This document shows positions 1 to 7,132 of a stretch of DNA of 35,538 nt, piece by piece (the first letter of the stretch is position 1; the number at the start of each line of letters is the position of its first letter). The notes below the pieces were generated by a model. That model was not told where the DNA came from. It saw only the letters and a list, made by a program, of their open reading frames with translations, and did not search any database. Source of the stretch: Planctomycetaceae bacterium (GTDB taxonomy: Bacteria; Planctomycetota; Phycisphaerae; UBA1845; UTPLA1). The stretch spans positions 1 through 35,538 of the forward strand of contig WYBU01000051.1 of NCBI GenBank assembly GCA_011525745.1, written 5' to 3'. A program made the position numbers and the translations under genes.

Positions 1-190
1 GGGGCGGTTACCTGGGGGGTGGGGGCGCTCTTTGGCGGGGGGGGCCGGGCATTCCCCCGGGGGCGGCGCCCCGCGGTTGGGGGGGTGTTTTTTTTGGCCC
101 CGGGCAAACCCCCCCGCCCCCCGCCTCCACAGCGCTCGCGCTTGCGGCTCTGACCAGGGCGCCTGTGGCTCGGTCCTTTCCACCCGCCGA
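1..190. other. Low-complexity G/C-homopolymer window end
   Basis: The first 120 or so bases are dominated by runs of G, C and one run of T, unlike anything else in the window. Further in, the sequence becomes a normal member of the dispersed repeat that contains CTCGCGCTTGCGGCTC. I see no credible gene here; the short ORFs are proline/arginine/glycine-rich. This looks like an error-rich contig end rather than biology, but that is inference. Confidence 0.5.
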
Positions 191-197
191 ACGTCGG

Positions 198-203
198 TAC
201 AAT
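198..203 (+). promoter_or_regulatory. -10-like box TACAAT before the hydrolase gene
   Basis: TACAAT lies 12 nt upstream of the ATG at 216. No convincing -35 box is visible. It fits the recurring layout in this window in which a -10 hexamer sits almost on the start codon. Confidence 0.35.
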
Positions 204-215
204 CGCCGCCGCCCC

Positions 216-1427
216 ATGTACCTGTTGCTTTTCATTTGCGCGCCGATTCTCCTCGCCGCCGGGCTGCTGTGGCAGCGGCCGCGCTATCGGCGCATTCGGC
301 GGCGCGGGCTGCTGATCTACGTGGGAGTGGTCTGCGCCATGATCGCCGGGGCGCTGAAGGCCGTTGCGACGTTCGCCTCGGCGGTCGTGCCGCCCCTGGA
401 AATCGCAGTCGTCGCCTGGTTCACGATCGCCTGCCGGCTGGCGTGGACCGCGTGGCGCGACGCCGTGCACCGGCCCGCGCGTTACGCGGCGCTGCGGGCG
501 ACGCGACGGCGGCGCATGGGCGATACGGCTCGGCCCAGGGCGCGACTGGCGCGGCCGGCGGCGGTCGTGCTGACCGCGGTGGTCTTCGTGCCGCTGTTGC
601 TGGCATTCCTGCTGACGCATCGCTGCAAGCTGCGCGACGGCCAGGATCCCCGATCGGCGGCAGGCATCGCGTTTGAGCGATTTCGCACAACCGCCGAAGA
701 CGGCGTGGCGTTGGACGGCTGGTTTGTGCCCCAATTCGGTGCGACGCGCTGCATTCTCATCTGCCACGGCGCGGGGGCCAACAAAGGCAACTTCGTGTGG
801 TTCCTGCCGCCACTGATGTATCACGGATACAACGTCGTGTTTTTCGATTTTCGCGCGCACGGCGCCAGCGACGGCCGCACGTGTACGTTCGGCCTGATCG
901 AGCAGCACGACGTACGGGCGGTGGTCGACTGGTTGAAGCGCATGCGGCCGGCACAGGCCGAGAAGATCGTGGGGCTGGGATCATCGCAGGGCGCGATGGC
1001 CCTGGCGCTGGCGGCGGCGAGCGAGCCTCGGATCGACGCGCTGATCCTCGACAGTCCCTACGTCAGCCCGCGCGAACTGGCGCACCATCATCTCGGACGC
1101 ATTCCATTGCTCGGACCGGCGTATGCGACGCTGGTGCTGACCCACATGTCGTGGATGAGCGGCGCGGATTTCCTCGATAGATCGGCCGAGACGGCGATCG
1201 CGTCGCTGGGCGAGCGGCCCGTGCTGGTGATTCACGGCGCCGACGACGTGCTGATGCCGGCCGCGCACGCGCAACGGCTTTTCGACGCGGCCCGCGGTCC
1301 GAAGTCGATCTGGTTCGGCCCCGGCCCGCACAGCAACATCGTGACGACGGATTCGAACGGATATGCGCAGCGCGTGTTCGCGTTCCTGGACGAGCATCTG
1401 GGAAAGGCAACAAACCGCGGGCGATGA
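216..1427 (+). CDS. Membrane-anchored alpha/beta hydrolase
   Basis: Predicted 403-residue serine hydrolase. The first 150 or so residues hold three or four hydrophobic segments (starting MYLLLFICAPILLAAG, a second pair around residues 30-75, another around 115-135), followed by an alpha/beta hydrolase fold. Visible catalytic elements are an HGAG oxyanion-type loop, the nucleophile elbow GSSQG at residues 255-259 (Ser257), a likely acid in HGADD (Asp343) and a His in GPHSN (His372). The reading frame stays open to 165, but the ATG at 216 begins directly with a membrane segment and follows a TACAAT box, so I chose it. The substrate cannot be told; relatives include esterases, lipases and membrane-bound peptidase-like hydrolases. 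The gene stands alone on this strand; the next gene downstream is convergent. Confidence 0.85.
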   Translation: MYLLLFICAPILLAAGLLWQRPRYRRIRRRGLLIYVGVVCAMIAGALKAVATFASAVVPPLEIAVVAWFTIACRLAWTAWRDAVHRPARYAALRATRRRRMGDTARPRARLARPAAVVLTAVVFVPLLLAFLLTHRCKLRDGQDPRSAAGIAFERFRTTAEDGVALDGWFVPQFGATRCILICHGAGANKGNFVWFLPPLMYHGYNVVFFDFRAHGASDGRTCTFGLIEQHDVRAVVDWLKRMRPAQAEKIVGLGSSQGAMALALAAASEPRIDALILDSPYVSPRELAHHHLGRIPLLGPAYATLVLTHMSWMSGADFLDRSAETAIASLGERPVLVIHGADDVLMPAAHAQRLFDAARGPKSIWFGPGPHSNIVTTDSNGYAQRVFAFLDEHLGKATNRGR

Positions 1428-1431
1428 GGCG

Positions 1432-1660
1432 GCGGCGCGTACTGGTCCGAGCCTCAAGCGCAATCGCCGGGGTCGTGCGCCCCCCTGATGTACCGCAGCG
1501 ACGGCGCTTGCGGCTCGGATATTTCCGCGTGGCACGGGCTTTCAGCCCGTGAGAGCTCCCGCCGTTTGCGCGGCGCGTTCTGATTCGCACGGGCCACAAG
1601 CCCGTGCCACGCTTCCGCAACGCTCGCGCTTGCGGCTCGGATCAGAGCGATTGCGACGTG
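1432..1660. repeat. Intergenic cluster of dispersed palindromic repeats
   Basis: The space between two convergent genes is filled by repeat pieces found elsewhere in the window: copies of the CTCGCGCTTGCGGCTC type (near 1504 and 1622), a palindrome with arms CACGGGCT/AGCCCGTG and a 3-nt loop at 1533-1551, and a diverged copy at 1588-1606 with arms CACGGGC/GCCCGTG. The hairpins could act as a bidirectional terminator, though no T-run follows them. Confidence 0.7.
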
Positions 1661-1682
1661 GATCAACCCGGCCGCCATCCGC

Positions 1683-2402
1683 TCACTTCGGCGGCTTGTC
1701 GCCGATGAGCTGCTGCACGCGGCCCCAGCTTTCGAACGTGCCGGCGTCGCTCCACCAGCCGCTGAACACGTCGAAGGCAAGCTGTCCGCGTTTCAGGTAC
1801 TCGTTATTGACGTCGGTGATTTCCATCTCGCCGCGGGCCGAAGGCTTCTGCATGCGCGTGATGTCGAACACCTGGTTGTCGTAGAAATAGATGCCCGTGA
1901 CCGCCAGGTTGCTGCGCGGCTGCTTGGGCTTTTCCTCGACGCTGAGTACCTTGCCGTCCTTGACTTCGGCCACGCCGAAACGGTGCGGATCGGGCACTTC
2001 CTTGAGAATCACCCTGGCCCCGCGCGGCTGCTCACGGAAAGCCTCGGCGAAGCGCGTCAGCGAATCCTCGAAGATGTTGTCGCCCAGGATCACGCACAGC
2101 TTGTCCCCGCCGGCGAAGTTCTCGGCCAGGGCCAGCGCCTGGGCGATGCCGCCGGCCTCGTCCTGCACGCGATAGGTGAAGTTGACGCCGAACTCGCGCC
2201 CGCTGCCGAGCAGGTTGACGATGTCGCCCATGTGCTCGACGCCGGTGACAAGCAGGATCTCCTTCAGCCCGCAGTCGCGGAGCTTTTCGACGGGGTAGTA
2301 AATCATCGGCTTGCGGCCGACCGGCAGCAGGTGCTTGTTGGTCACCTTGGTCAGCGGCATCATGCGCGATCCGGTTCCGCCCGCGAGAACGACGCCCTTC
2401 AT
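1683..2402 (-). CDS. Short glucose-1-phosphate thymidylyltransferase-type nucleotidyltransferase
   Basis: Predicted 239-residue sugar-phosphate nucleotidyltransferase, making an NDP-sugar from NTP and a sugar 1-phosphate in the cytoplasm. The N-terminus MKGVVLAGGTGSRMMPLT is the nucleotide-binding signature of the family, followed by NKHLLPV, a VILGDNIFE segment (metal-binding Asp), VEEKP and a WWSDAGT segment near the end. The length fits the short form of the RmlA group, which lacks the C-terminal extension of classical RmlA. The ATG at 2402 is preceded by a good GGGAGG; the frame is open to 2651 but that part would overlap the divergent ABC gene. No rmlB, rmlC or rmlD is nearby, so the final sugar is unknown; supply for the glycosyltransferases downstream is a reasonable inference. 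Confidence 0.88.
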   Translation of the reverse strand: MKGVVLAGGTGSRMMPLTKVTNKHLLPVGRKPMIYYPVEKLRDCGLKEILLVTGVEHMGDIVNLLGSGREFGVNFTYRVQDEAGGIAQALALAENFAGGDKLCVILGDNIFEDSLTRFAEAFREQPRGARVILKEVPDPHRFGVAEVKDGKVLSVEEKPKQPRSNLAVTGIYFYDNQVFDITRMQKPSARGEMEITDVNNEYLKRGQLAFDVFSGWWSDAGTFESWGRVQQLIGDKPPK

Positions 2403-2468
2403 ACGGCCTCCCGTCTGTTGGAACGGCATATCGTGACGGGTCGCGGCGCGGGTTTCAACGGGGTGGGC

Positions 2469-2474
2469 TACACT
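2469..2474 (+). promoter_or_regulatory. -10-like box TACACT before the ABC transporter gene
   Basis: TACACT ends 7 nt before the ATG at 2482, which would place the transcription start at or next to the start codon. I see no clear -35 box and no Shine-Dalgarno sequence. Confidence 0.4.
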
Positions 2475-2481
2475 GTGCCGC

Positions 2482-4695
2482 ATGTCGATCCTCGAGATCG
2501 CCGACCTGCGCCGCGGCTTCGACGATCCCGAAGGGGCGCGGCACGAGGTCGTGCGCGTGCCGCACTTCGAGCTGGCCCGCGGCGAGCAGATGGCCGTCCA
2601 CGGCGAAAGCGGGTCGGGCAAGACGACGTTCCTCAACCTGATCGCCGGCATCCTTCAGGCCGACGGCGGATCGATCCGCATCGACGGTCACGAACTGGTC
2701 GGGCAGCGCGAGGCGCAGCGCGACCGCATCCGCGGCGCGGCGATCGGTTACATCTTTCAGACGTTCAATCTGCTCGGCGGATACACGGCGCTGCAAAACG
2801 TCGAGCTGGCGATGCGCTTCGGACGCGGCGTCGACCATGCCGCGGCGCGGCGACTGCTGGAGCAGGTCGGGCTGGGCCATCGGCTGCATTACAAGCCGCG
2901 GCAGCTATCGGTCGGCCAGCAGCAACGCGTGGCGGTGGCGCGAGCGCTGGCGAACCATCCGGCACTGGTGCTGGCGGATGAGCCGACCGGCAATCTCGAT
3001 CGGGCGCACGCGGATGCGGCGCTGGAGTTGATTCGCACGCTGTGCGCCGAGAACGGAGCGGCGCTGCTGCTGGTCAGCCACGATACGGACGTGCTGGCGC
3101 GGTTCGAGCGGGTGGTGGAGTTCTCCGAGATCAATCGACCGGATGGCGCCGTTCCGAGGTCGGCTCCGCCGTCTCATCCGAGCCGCGACCCTGAACCCGA
3201 CCACGGCGGGAGCGCGACGGGAGCGGCGACCACGTCCCCACCGGCGGAACAGCGCCACCCGCTCGCCGACCGTCCATCTGCTTCGCTCGATGAACCCGTC
3301 AGCGCGACGCCGCAGGCGCGTGCTGGCGGTTCGACTCAATTGGAGCCGCTTCCGCCGCTCCCTTACGGTCGCGGATCTGTTCATGCTAAGCCGGTTCCGC
3401 CGCTCCCTCTCGGTCGCGGTTCGGATCGCAAAGGCCTCGTCGGCGGCGTGGCGATGATGGTGCGGCGCAGTCTGCGGGCGCACGCACTGTCCACCTGCGT
3501 CACCGCGGCGGCGGCGGCGCTGGCTTGCGGTCTGGTGATGGCGGTCTTCGGAATTCAGGCCCAGACCGAGGCCGCCTTTCTGGGCGGCTCGCCCGGCTTC
3601 GACGCGGTGCTCGGCGCGCGCGGCAGTCCGCTTCAGCTCGTGCTCAACACCGTTTACCACCTCGAAACGTCGCCGGGAAACATCCCGTGGAACTGGCTGG
3701 AACGCATGCGCCGCGATCCGCGCATCGTGCGCGCGGTGCCCTTTGCCCTTGGCGATCAATATCGCTCGTTCCGCATCGTCGGCACCACCGAAGAGCTGTT
3801 CACGCCGCGCAACGGCCGCGGGCCGCGCTTCGAGTTGCTGCCCGGCGGGCGACTGTTCGATCCCGGCCGGCGCGAGGCGGTCATCGGCAGCTACGCCGCG
3901 CAGCGCACCGGGCTGACCGTCGGCTCGACGTTTCATCCGGCCCACGGCGTGACGGCGGGCGGGCACGAGCACGAGGACGAGTACGTCGTCGTCGGCGTGC
4001 TGCGGCCGACGAACACACCCAACGACCGCGTGATATGGATTCCCATTGAGGGCGTCTTCCGCATGGAGGGTCACGTCCTGCGCGGCGCGGGCGAGGAGTT
4101 CTCGGCGCACGATCACGCGCACGACGAAATCCCCGACGAGCACAAGGAAGCGTCGGCCATCGTGCTGACGCTGCGCCGCCCGCAGGACGGCCTGTCGCTG
4201 GCGGACGAGATCAATCGCGAAAGTCGAGAGGCGACGCTGGCCTGGCCGATCGCGACCGTGATGGCCGATCTGTTCGACAAGATCGGCTGGGTGACGCGGG
4301 TGCTGGGACTGGTCGCGTACCTGGTCGTTGCGGTTTCGGCGGCGGCGATTCTGGCGAGCCTGTACAACACGATCAACGAGCGGCGGCGCGAGTTTGCGAT
4401 TCTGCGGGCGCTGGGAGCGCGGCGCTGGACGGTGTTCGCGGTGATCGTGGTCGAGTCGGCGGCGATTGCGGCGACCGGGGCGTTGATGGGCCTGTTGGTC
4501 TATGCGGCGATTCTCAGCGGCGCGGCGGTCGTCATTCGCGCGCAGACGGGCGTCGTGCTCGACGCGCTGTCATGGCACGCAGCGCTGCTGCTGACGCCGC
4601 TGGGGATGATCGCGCTGGGCGCGGCGGCGGGGATCGCGCCGGCGATGAAGGCCTATCGCACGGATGTCGCCGAAAACCTGGCGCCGCGGGCGTAG
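2482..4695 (+). CDS. ABC transporter ATPase fused to FtsX/MacB-type permease
   Basis: A 737-residue protein joining two usually separate subunits. Residues 1-215 are a LolD/MacB-type ATPase: Walker A GESGSGKTT (41-49), a Q-loop in YIFQTFN, signature LSVGQ (normally LSGGQ), Walker B LVLADEP and an H-loop in LLVSHD. Residues 215-324 are a low-complexity linker containing translated copies of a genomic repeat (LPYGRGSV, LPLGRGSD). From Met325 follows a permease with one N-terminal membrane segment, a large extracytoplasmic domain and three C-terminal segments. The extracytoplasmic part has His/Asp/Glu-rich stretches (GGHEHEDE near 493; HDHAHDE near 545). From memory the permease resembles the Zur-linked PA4065 type of Pseudomonas, whose partner ATPase is a separate gene. 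A zinc-related or envelope-lipoprotein role is inference. An internal ATG pair at 3454/3457 could start a free permease. Confidence 0.85.
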   Translation: MSILEIADLRRGFDDPEGARHEVVRVPHFELARGEQMAVHGESGSGKTTFLNLIAGILQADGGSIRIDGHELVGQREAQRDRIRGAAIGYIFQTFNLLGGYTALQNVELAMRFGRGVDHAAARRLLEQVGLGHRLHYKPRQLSVGQQQRVAVARALANHPALVLADEPTGNLDRAHADAALELIRTLCAENGAALLLVSHDTDVLARFERVVEFSEINRPDGAVPRSAPPSHPSRDPEPDHGGSATGAATTSPPAEQRHPLADRPSASLDEPVSATPQARAGGSTQLEPLPPLPYGRGSVHAKPVPPLPLGRGSDRKGLVGGVAMMVRRSLRAHALSTCVTAAAAALACGLVMAVFGIQAQTEAAFLGGSPGFDAVLGARGSPLQLVLNTVYHLETSPGNIPWNWLERMRRDPRIVRAVPFALGDQYRSFRIVGTTEELFTPRNGRGPRFELLPGGRLFDPGRREAVIGSYAAQRTGLTVGSTFHPAHGVTAGGHEHEDEYVVVGVLRPTNTPNDRVIWIPIEGVFRMEGHVLRGAGEEFSAHDHAHDEIPDEHKEASAIVLTLRRPQDGLSLADEINRESREATLAWPIATVMADLFDKIGWVTRVLGLVAYLVVAVSAAAILASLYNTINERRREFAILRALGARRWTVFAVIVVESAAIAATGALMGLLVYAAILSGAAVVIRAQTGVVLDALSWHAALLLTPLGMIALGAAAGIAPAMKAYRTDVAENLAPRA
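3340..3425. repeat. Dispersed repeat translated in the ABC fusion linker
   Basis: Two copies of the family containing CCGCTCCCT and GGTCGCGGTTCGG lie in the coding sequence between the ATPase and permease domains. The same family is intergenic at 4701-4731 and 4748-4775, and occurs inside glycosyltransferase genes near 8500 and 12330. Confidence 0.75.
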
Positions 4696-4700
4696 GCCGC

Positions 4701-4775
4701 GCCGGAACCGAACCGCGACCGTGAGGGAGCGTCGCAGAACGCCCCATCTAACCGAACCGCGACCGTGAGGGAGCG
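4701..4775. repeat. Two intergenic copies of the ACCGCGACCGTGAGGGAGCG repeat
   Basis: Two near-identical copies stand in tandem between the ABC gene and the zinc-ribbon gene, about 17 bp apart. They match in reverse complement the copies inside the ABC linker and the glycosyltransferase genes. In reverse they read as HGRGSV-like peptides. Confidence 0.75.
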
Positions 4776-4796
4776 GCAGCACCCTGCGTCCAGCGT

Positions 4797-4802
4797 TACG
4801 AT
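4797..4802 (+). promoter_or_regulatory. -10-like box TACGAT before the zinc-ribbon gene
   Basis: TACGAT ends 6 nt before the ATG at 4809, again suggesting a leaderless message. No clear -35 box and no Shine-Dalgarno sequence are visible. Confidence 0.4.
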
Positions 4803-4808
4803 GACGGC

Positions 4809-5276
4809 ATGTCGGCCGTCGATGATGGCAGCGCGTTGTTGTGCCCAGGCTGCGGCTACGACCTGCGCGGGCTGGCCGGTCCGAAGTGCCCCGAATGCGG
4901 CGCGGCGTTCGAGCCGGGCCGGCTGATCAGCGTGGTCGAAGAGGCGCGCGAGATCACGCGGCGGCTGCGTGAAGCGATGCTGGCGGCGGGCTTCCTGTGG
5001 GGGGTGTTCATCTTCGCGGTGATCTGTGCCGTTTCGTTCGTGCGCGACGCCATGCCCGCGTTCCTCATTCTCGGTTCGATCGTGTCGGTGCTGTTCGCGG
5101 CGGAGAGTCTGAGGCACGCCTGGGCGGCGGGGCGGCTGTTCGTACGGCTGCGGCGTCATCTGTCGAATGCAGACGTGCAGCGCCTGGCAACACACGCGTA
5201 CCGATTTCTCGCGATGCTTCTGTTGCCGCTGGCGGCCATCGTGCTGGGTAGCTGGGTGTTTTCACTGGTGTCGTGA
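4809..5276 (+). CDS. Zinc-ribbon small membrane protein, unknown function
   Basis: A 155-residue protein. Residues 12-34 form a four-cysteine zinc ribbon (CPGCGYDLRGL then CPECG), followed by a short amphipathic stretch (EEAREITRRLREAM) and hydrophobic segments around residues 60-77, 80-97 and 132-153. An N-terminal CPxCGYDLRGL ribbon on a small membrane protein is, in my recollection, a widespread planctomycete architecture with no assigned function. The ATG at 4809 is the first in frame and follows a TACGAT box. It is separated from the ABC gene by 113 bp carrying repeats, so a shared transcript is possible but not shown. Confidence 0.7.
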   Translation: MSAVDDGSALLCPGCGYDLRGLAGPKCPECGAAFEPGRLISVVEEAREITRRLREAMLAAGFLWGVFIFAVICAVSFVRDAMPAFLILGSIVSVLFAAESLRHAWAAGRLFVRLRRHLSNADVQRLATHAYRFLAMLLLPLAAIVLGSWVFSLVS

Positions 5277-5686
5277 TAGGTTCCATGGTCGAAGCCCCAA
5301 TCGCCAGCGCCGGGGTCAACCTCGAAGCGCAGGATGGCCGCTGCGCTGGCGATTGCGGTTCCATTCAAGCGGGTGGCCCATCGCGAAGCGGTGGGTTCAC
5401 GATGATGAGTCCTCGAGAAAACGGCCTATGGCACGGTGGGTCGAAGCACATACGGGCTACAAGCCCGTGCCACACAATCAGAACCCGTCGCGCAAGCGGC
5501 GGGATCTCCCACGGGCTGCACCTCTGCGCAGGCGGGGGCCGTGACACGCGTAACGATGTCACCCCCGCACAAGCGGTGGTCCGGTCGCCGCTGATCGCGC
5601 TGGATTCCCGCCTGCGCAGGAATGACGGCAATTCACGGGCTGGAAGCCCGTGCCACGCGACATAGCCGGGGGCGGCTGTGCCACAT
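5277..5686. repeat. Gene-free stretch with mixed repeats
   Basis: I see no gene here. The stretch contains GGGCTACAAGCCCGTGCC (near 5456), an ACAAGCGG/GCGGGATCTCCC-type copy near 5490, an ATTCCCGCCTGCGCAGGAATGA copy split over 5600-5630 (dispersed in many bacterial genomes), a CACGGGCTGGAAGCCCGTG palindrome at 5634-5652, and one half-degraded unit of the 27-bp repeat at 5660-5680. The stop codon of the convergent O-antigen-ligase-like gene lies in the flank of that unit. Confidence 0.7.
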
Positions 5687-7132
5687 TCACGCGCTTCGTC
5701 CGGCGACGAGCATCCTGCCCATTCCGCCGAACGCGGGCACGCCGATCGGCCCGGGCGCGGCTCGTGTGCGCGATTTTCCCGACGTTGCATCGCTCGCGCC
5801 CGATTCATCCGCCACGCCGGCGGCGGCCCGCAGCGCCAGCGCGGCGCGCTCGCGCTGCTGGACCACGCGCAACACGACCGCGAACCCCACGAACGTAAAC
5901 ATCAGATCGAGATACTCGTCGTTGTGGAACATGCCGTGAATCCAAAACGCCCCCAGCCCCAGCAGCAGTCCCCGCGCCAGCGGCGCGCCCTGGCGCAGTT
6001 CCGGCGGGCCGAGCCGCGCCCGGCGGGCCGAGCGAGCCAGGGAAATCGCGGTTCCGGCGATCAGCCCCAGCCACAGCGGATGGCCCAGCAGCCCCAGCTC
6101 GACGAGGTTCTGAAGCCAGATGTTGTGCGCCGCGCGCGACCGCGGCCGAATCTGCTCGAACGCCCGCTCGAAGTTGTTGAATCCCACGCCGATGACGGGA
6201 TTGCGATCGAGAGTTTCCCACGCCACGGCCCAAATCTCGAAGCGCGACGAGGCCGACTTGTCTTTCGAGTAATTCACGATGCTGTCGTAGCGCGTGCGGA
6301 TGTCCTGCCACGACAGCGCCGCGGCAACCACCGCGAACAGCGCCACCGCCGACATCGCCTTGATGCGATGGCCGCTGTGCCATGCCAATCCCAGCAGCAC
6401 AAACGCCAGCGCCAAGAAGCCGGAGCGCGAACCCGAGCCGATGATCGCCAGGCAGGTCAGGCCGCAGGCGACGTAAAGCGCGATCCGCCAGCGCCGCCGT
6501 CGGCGCGGCAGAGCCAGCGCCAGGCAGAACATCATCGGCAGCGCCATCACCGAGCGCAGTGCGAAGTGGTTGTTGTCGTAGTCCATGCCGTAAACCTGGT
6601 GCGGCCCGCGCACAAACACCCACATGCCGCCCTTGATCGCCCAGAACGCGGTGGCCAGCGCGACAACCGCATAAAGGATCAGCATCCGCCGCCGGTCGGG
6701 AGTGAGGCCGGTCATCAGCGCCGTCACCAGAACGATCTTGCACAGGCGCGAGAACTCTTCGTTGGTCTTGCTCAGCGGAAACTCACCGGCTAGGCGCGTC
6801 ACGCCGATATACGCCAGCAGCACAATCATCAGCGCCACGAGCCACGACGGCTCAACCAGGCCGTTTCGCACCAGGGCCGCATGCAGCCCGGTCACGCGAC
6901 CGGTAGCCGGATCGGTACGGGCGTACTCGGCGCGGCGAAAGACGCCGAACAGCGCCGCGCCGACCACGAGCGGCGCGCCGACGATCAGCGAGTCCTGCAA
7001 CTCCGGATGCCAGCACAGCAGCTTGGGTTGAAGAAACGACACGACGAAATAGACGCACAGCCCGAAGAAGGGCCGGGCAAAGACAAACGGCAGCACCGCC
7101 GTCAACAGCGTCAGGTAGAGCGCATATCGCAT
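5687..7132 (-). CDS. O-antigen ligase/polymerase-like membrane protein (exosortase-associated type)
   Basis: A 481-residue polytopic inner-membrane protein with about ten hydrophobic segments. The N-terminus (LTAVLPFVFARPFFGLCVYF, then SFLQPKLLCW) and the segment AIKGGMWVFVRGPHQVYG followed by DNNHFALR match what I remember of the putative O-glycosylation ligases associated with exosortase (DUF5935 plus Wzy_C/O-antigen ligase domain). The periplasmic stretch with GVGFNNFE and AHNIWLQNLVELG is the usual Wzy_C hallmark. Such proteins polymerise or transfer lipid-linked glycans on the periplasmic face. It is the last gene of the operon and overlaps the preceding glycosyltransferase gene by 22 nt. 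The C-terminal 60 residues are soluble, low-complexity and end in repeat-derived DNA. No exosortase gene is in the window. Confidence 0.8.
   Translation of the reverse strand: MRYALYLTLLTAVLPFVFARPFFGLCVYFVVSFLQPKLLCWHPELQDSLIVGAPLVVGAALFGVFRRAEYARTDPATGRVTGLHAALVRNGLVEPSWLVALMIVLLAYIGVTRLAGEFPLSKTNEEFSRLCKIVLVTALMTGLTPDRRRMLILYAVVALATAFWAIKGGMWVFVRGPHQVYGMDYDNNHFALRSVMALPMMFCLALALPRRRRRWRIALYVACGLTCLAIIGSGSRSGFLALAFVLLGLAWHSGHRIKAMSAVALFAVVAAALSWQDIRTRYDSIVNYSKDKSASSRFEIWAVAWETLDRNPVIGVGFNNFERAFEQIRPRSRAAHNIWLQNLVELGLLGHPLWLGLIAGTAISLARSARRARLGPPELRQGAPLARGLLLGLGAFWIHGMFHNDEYLDLMFTFVGFAVVLRVVQQRERAALALRAAAGVADESGASDATSGKSRTRAAPGPIGVPAFGGMGRMLVAGRSA

Noticed and set aside
1683..2402. A complete dTDP-rhamnose (rmlBDAC) locus
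   Set aside because: Only the nucleotidyltransferase is present; no dehydratase, epimerase or reductase is in the window.
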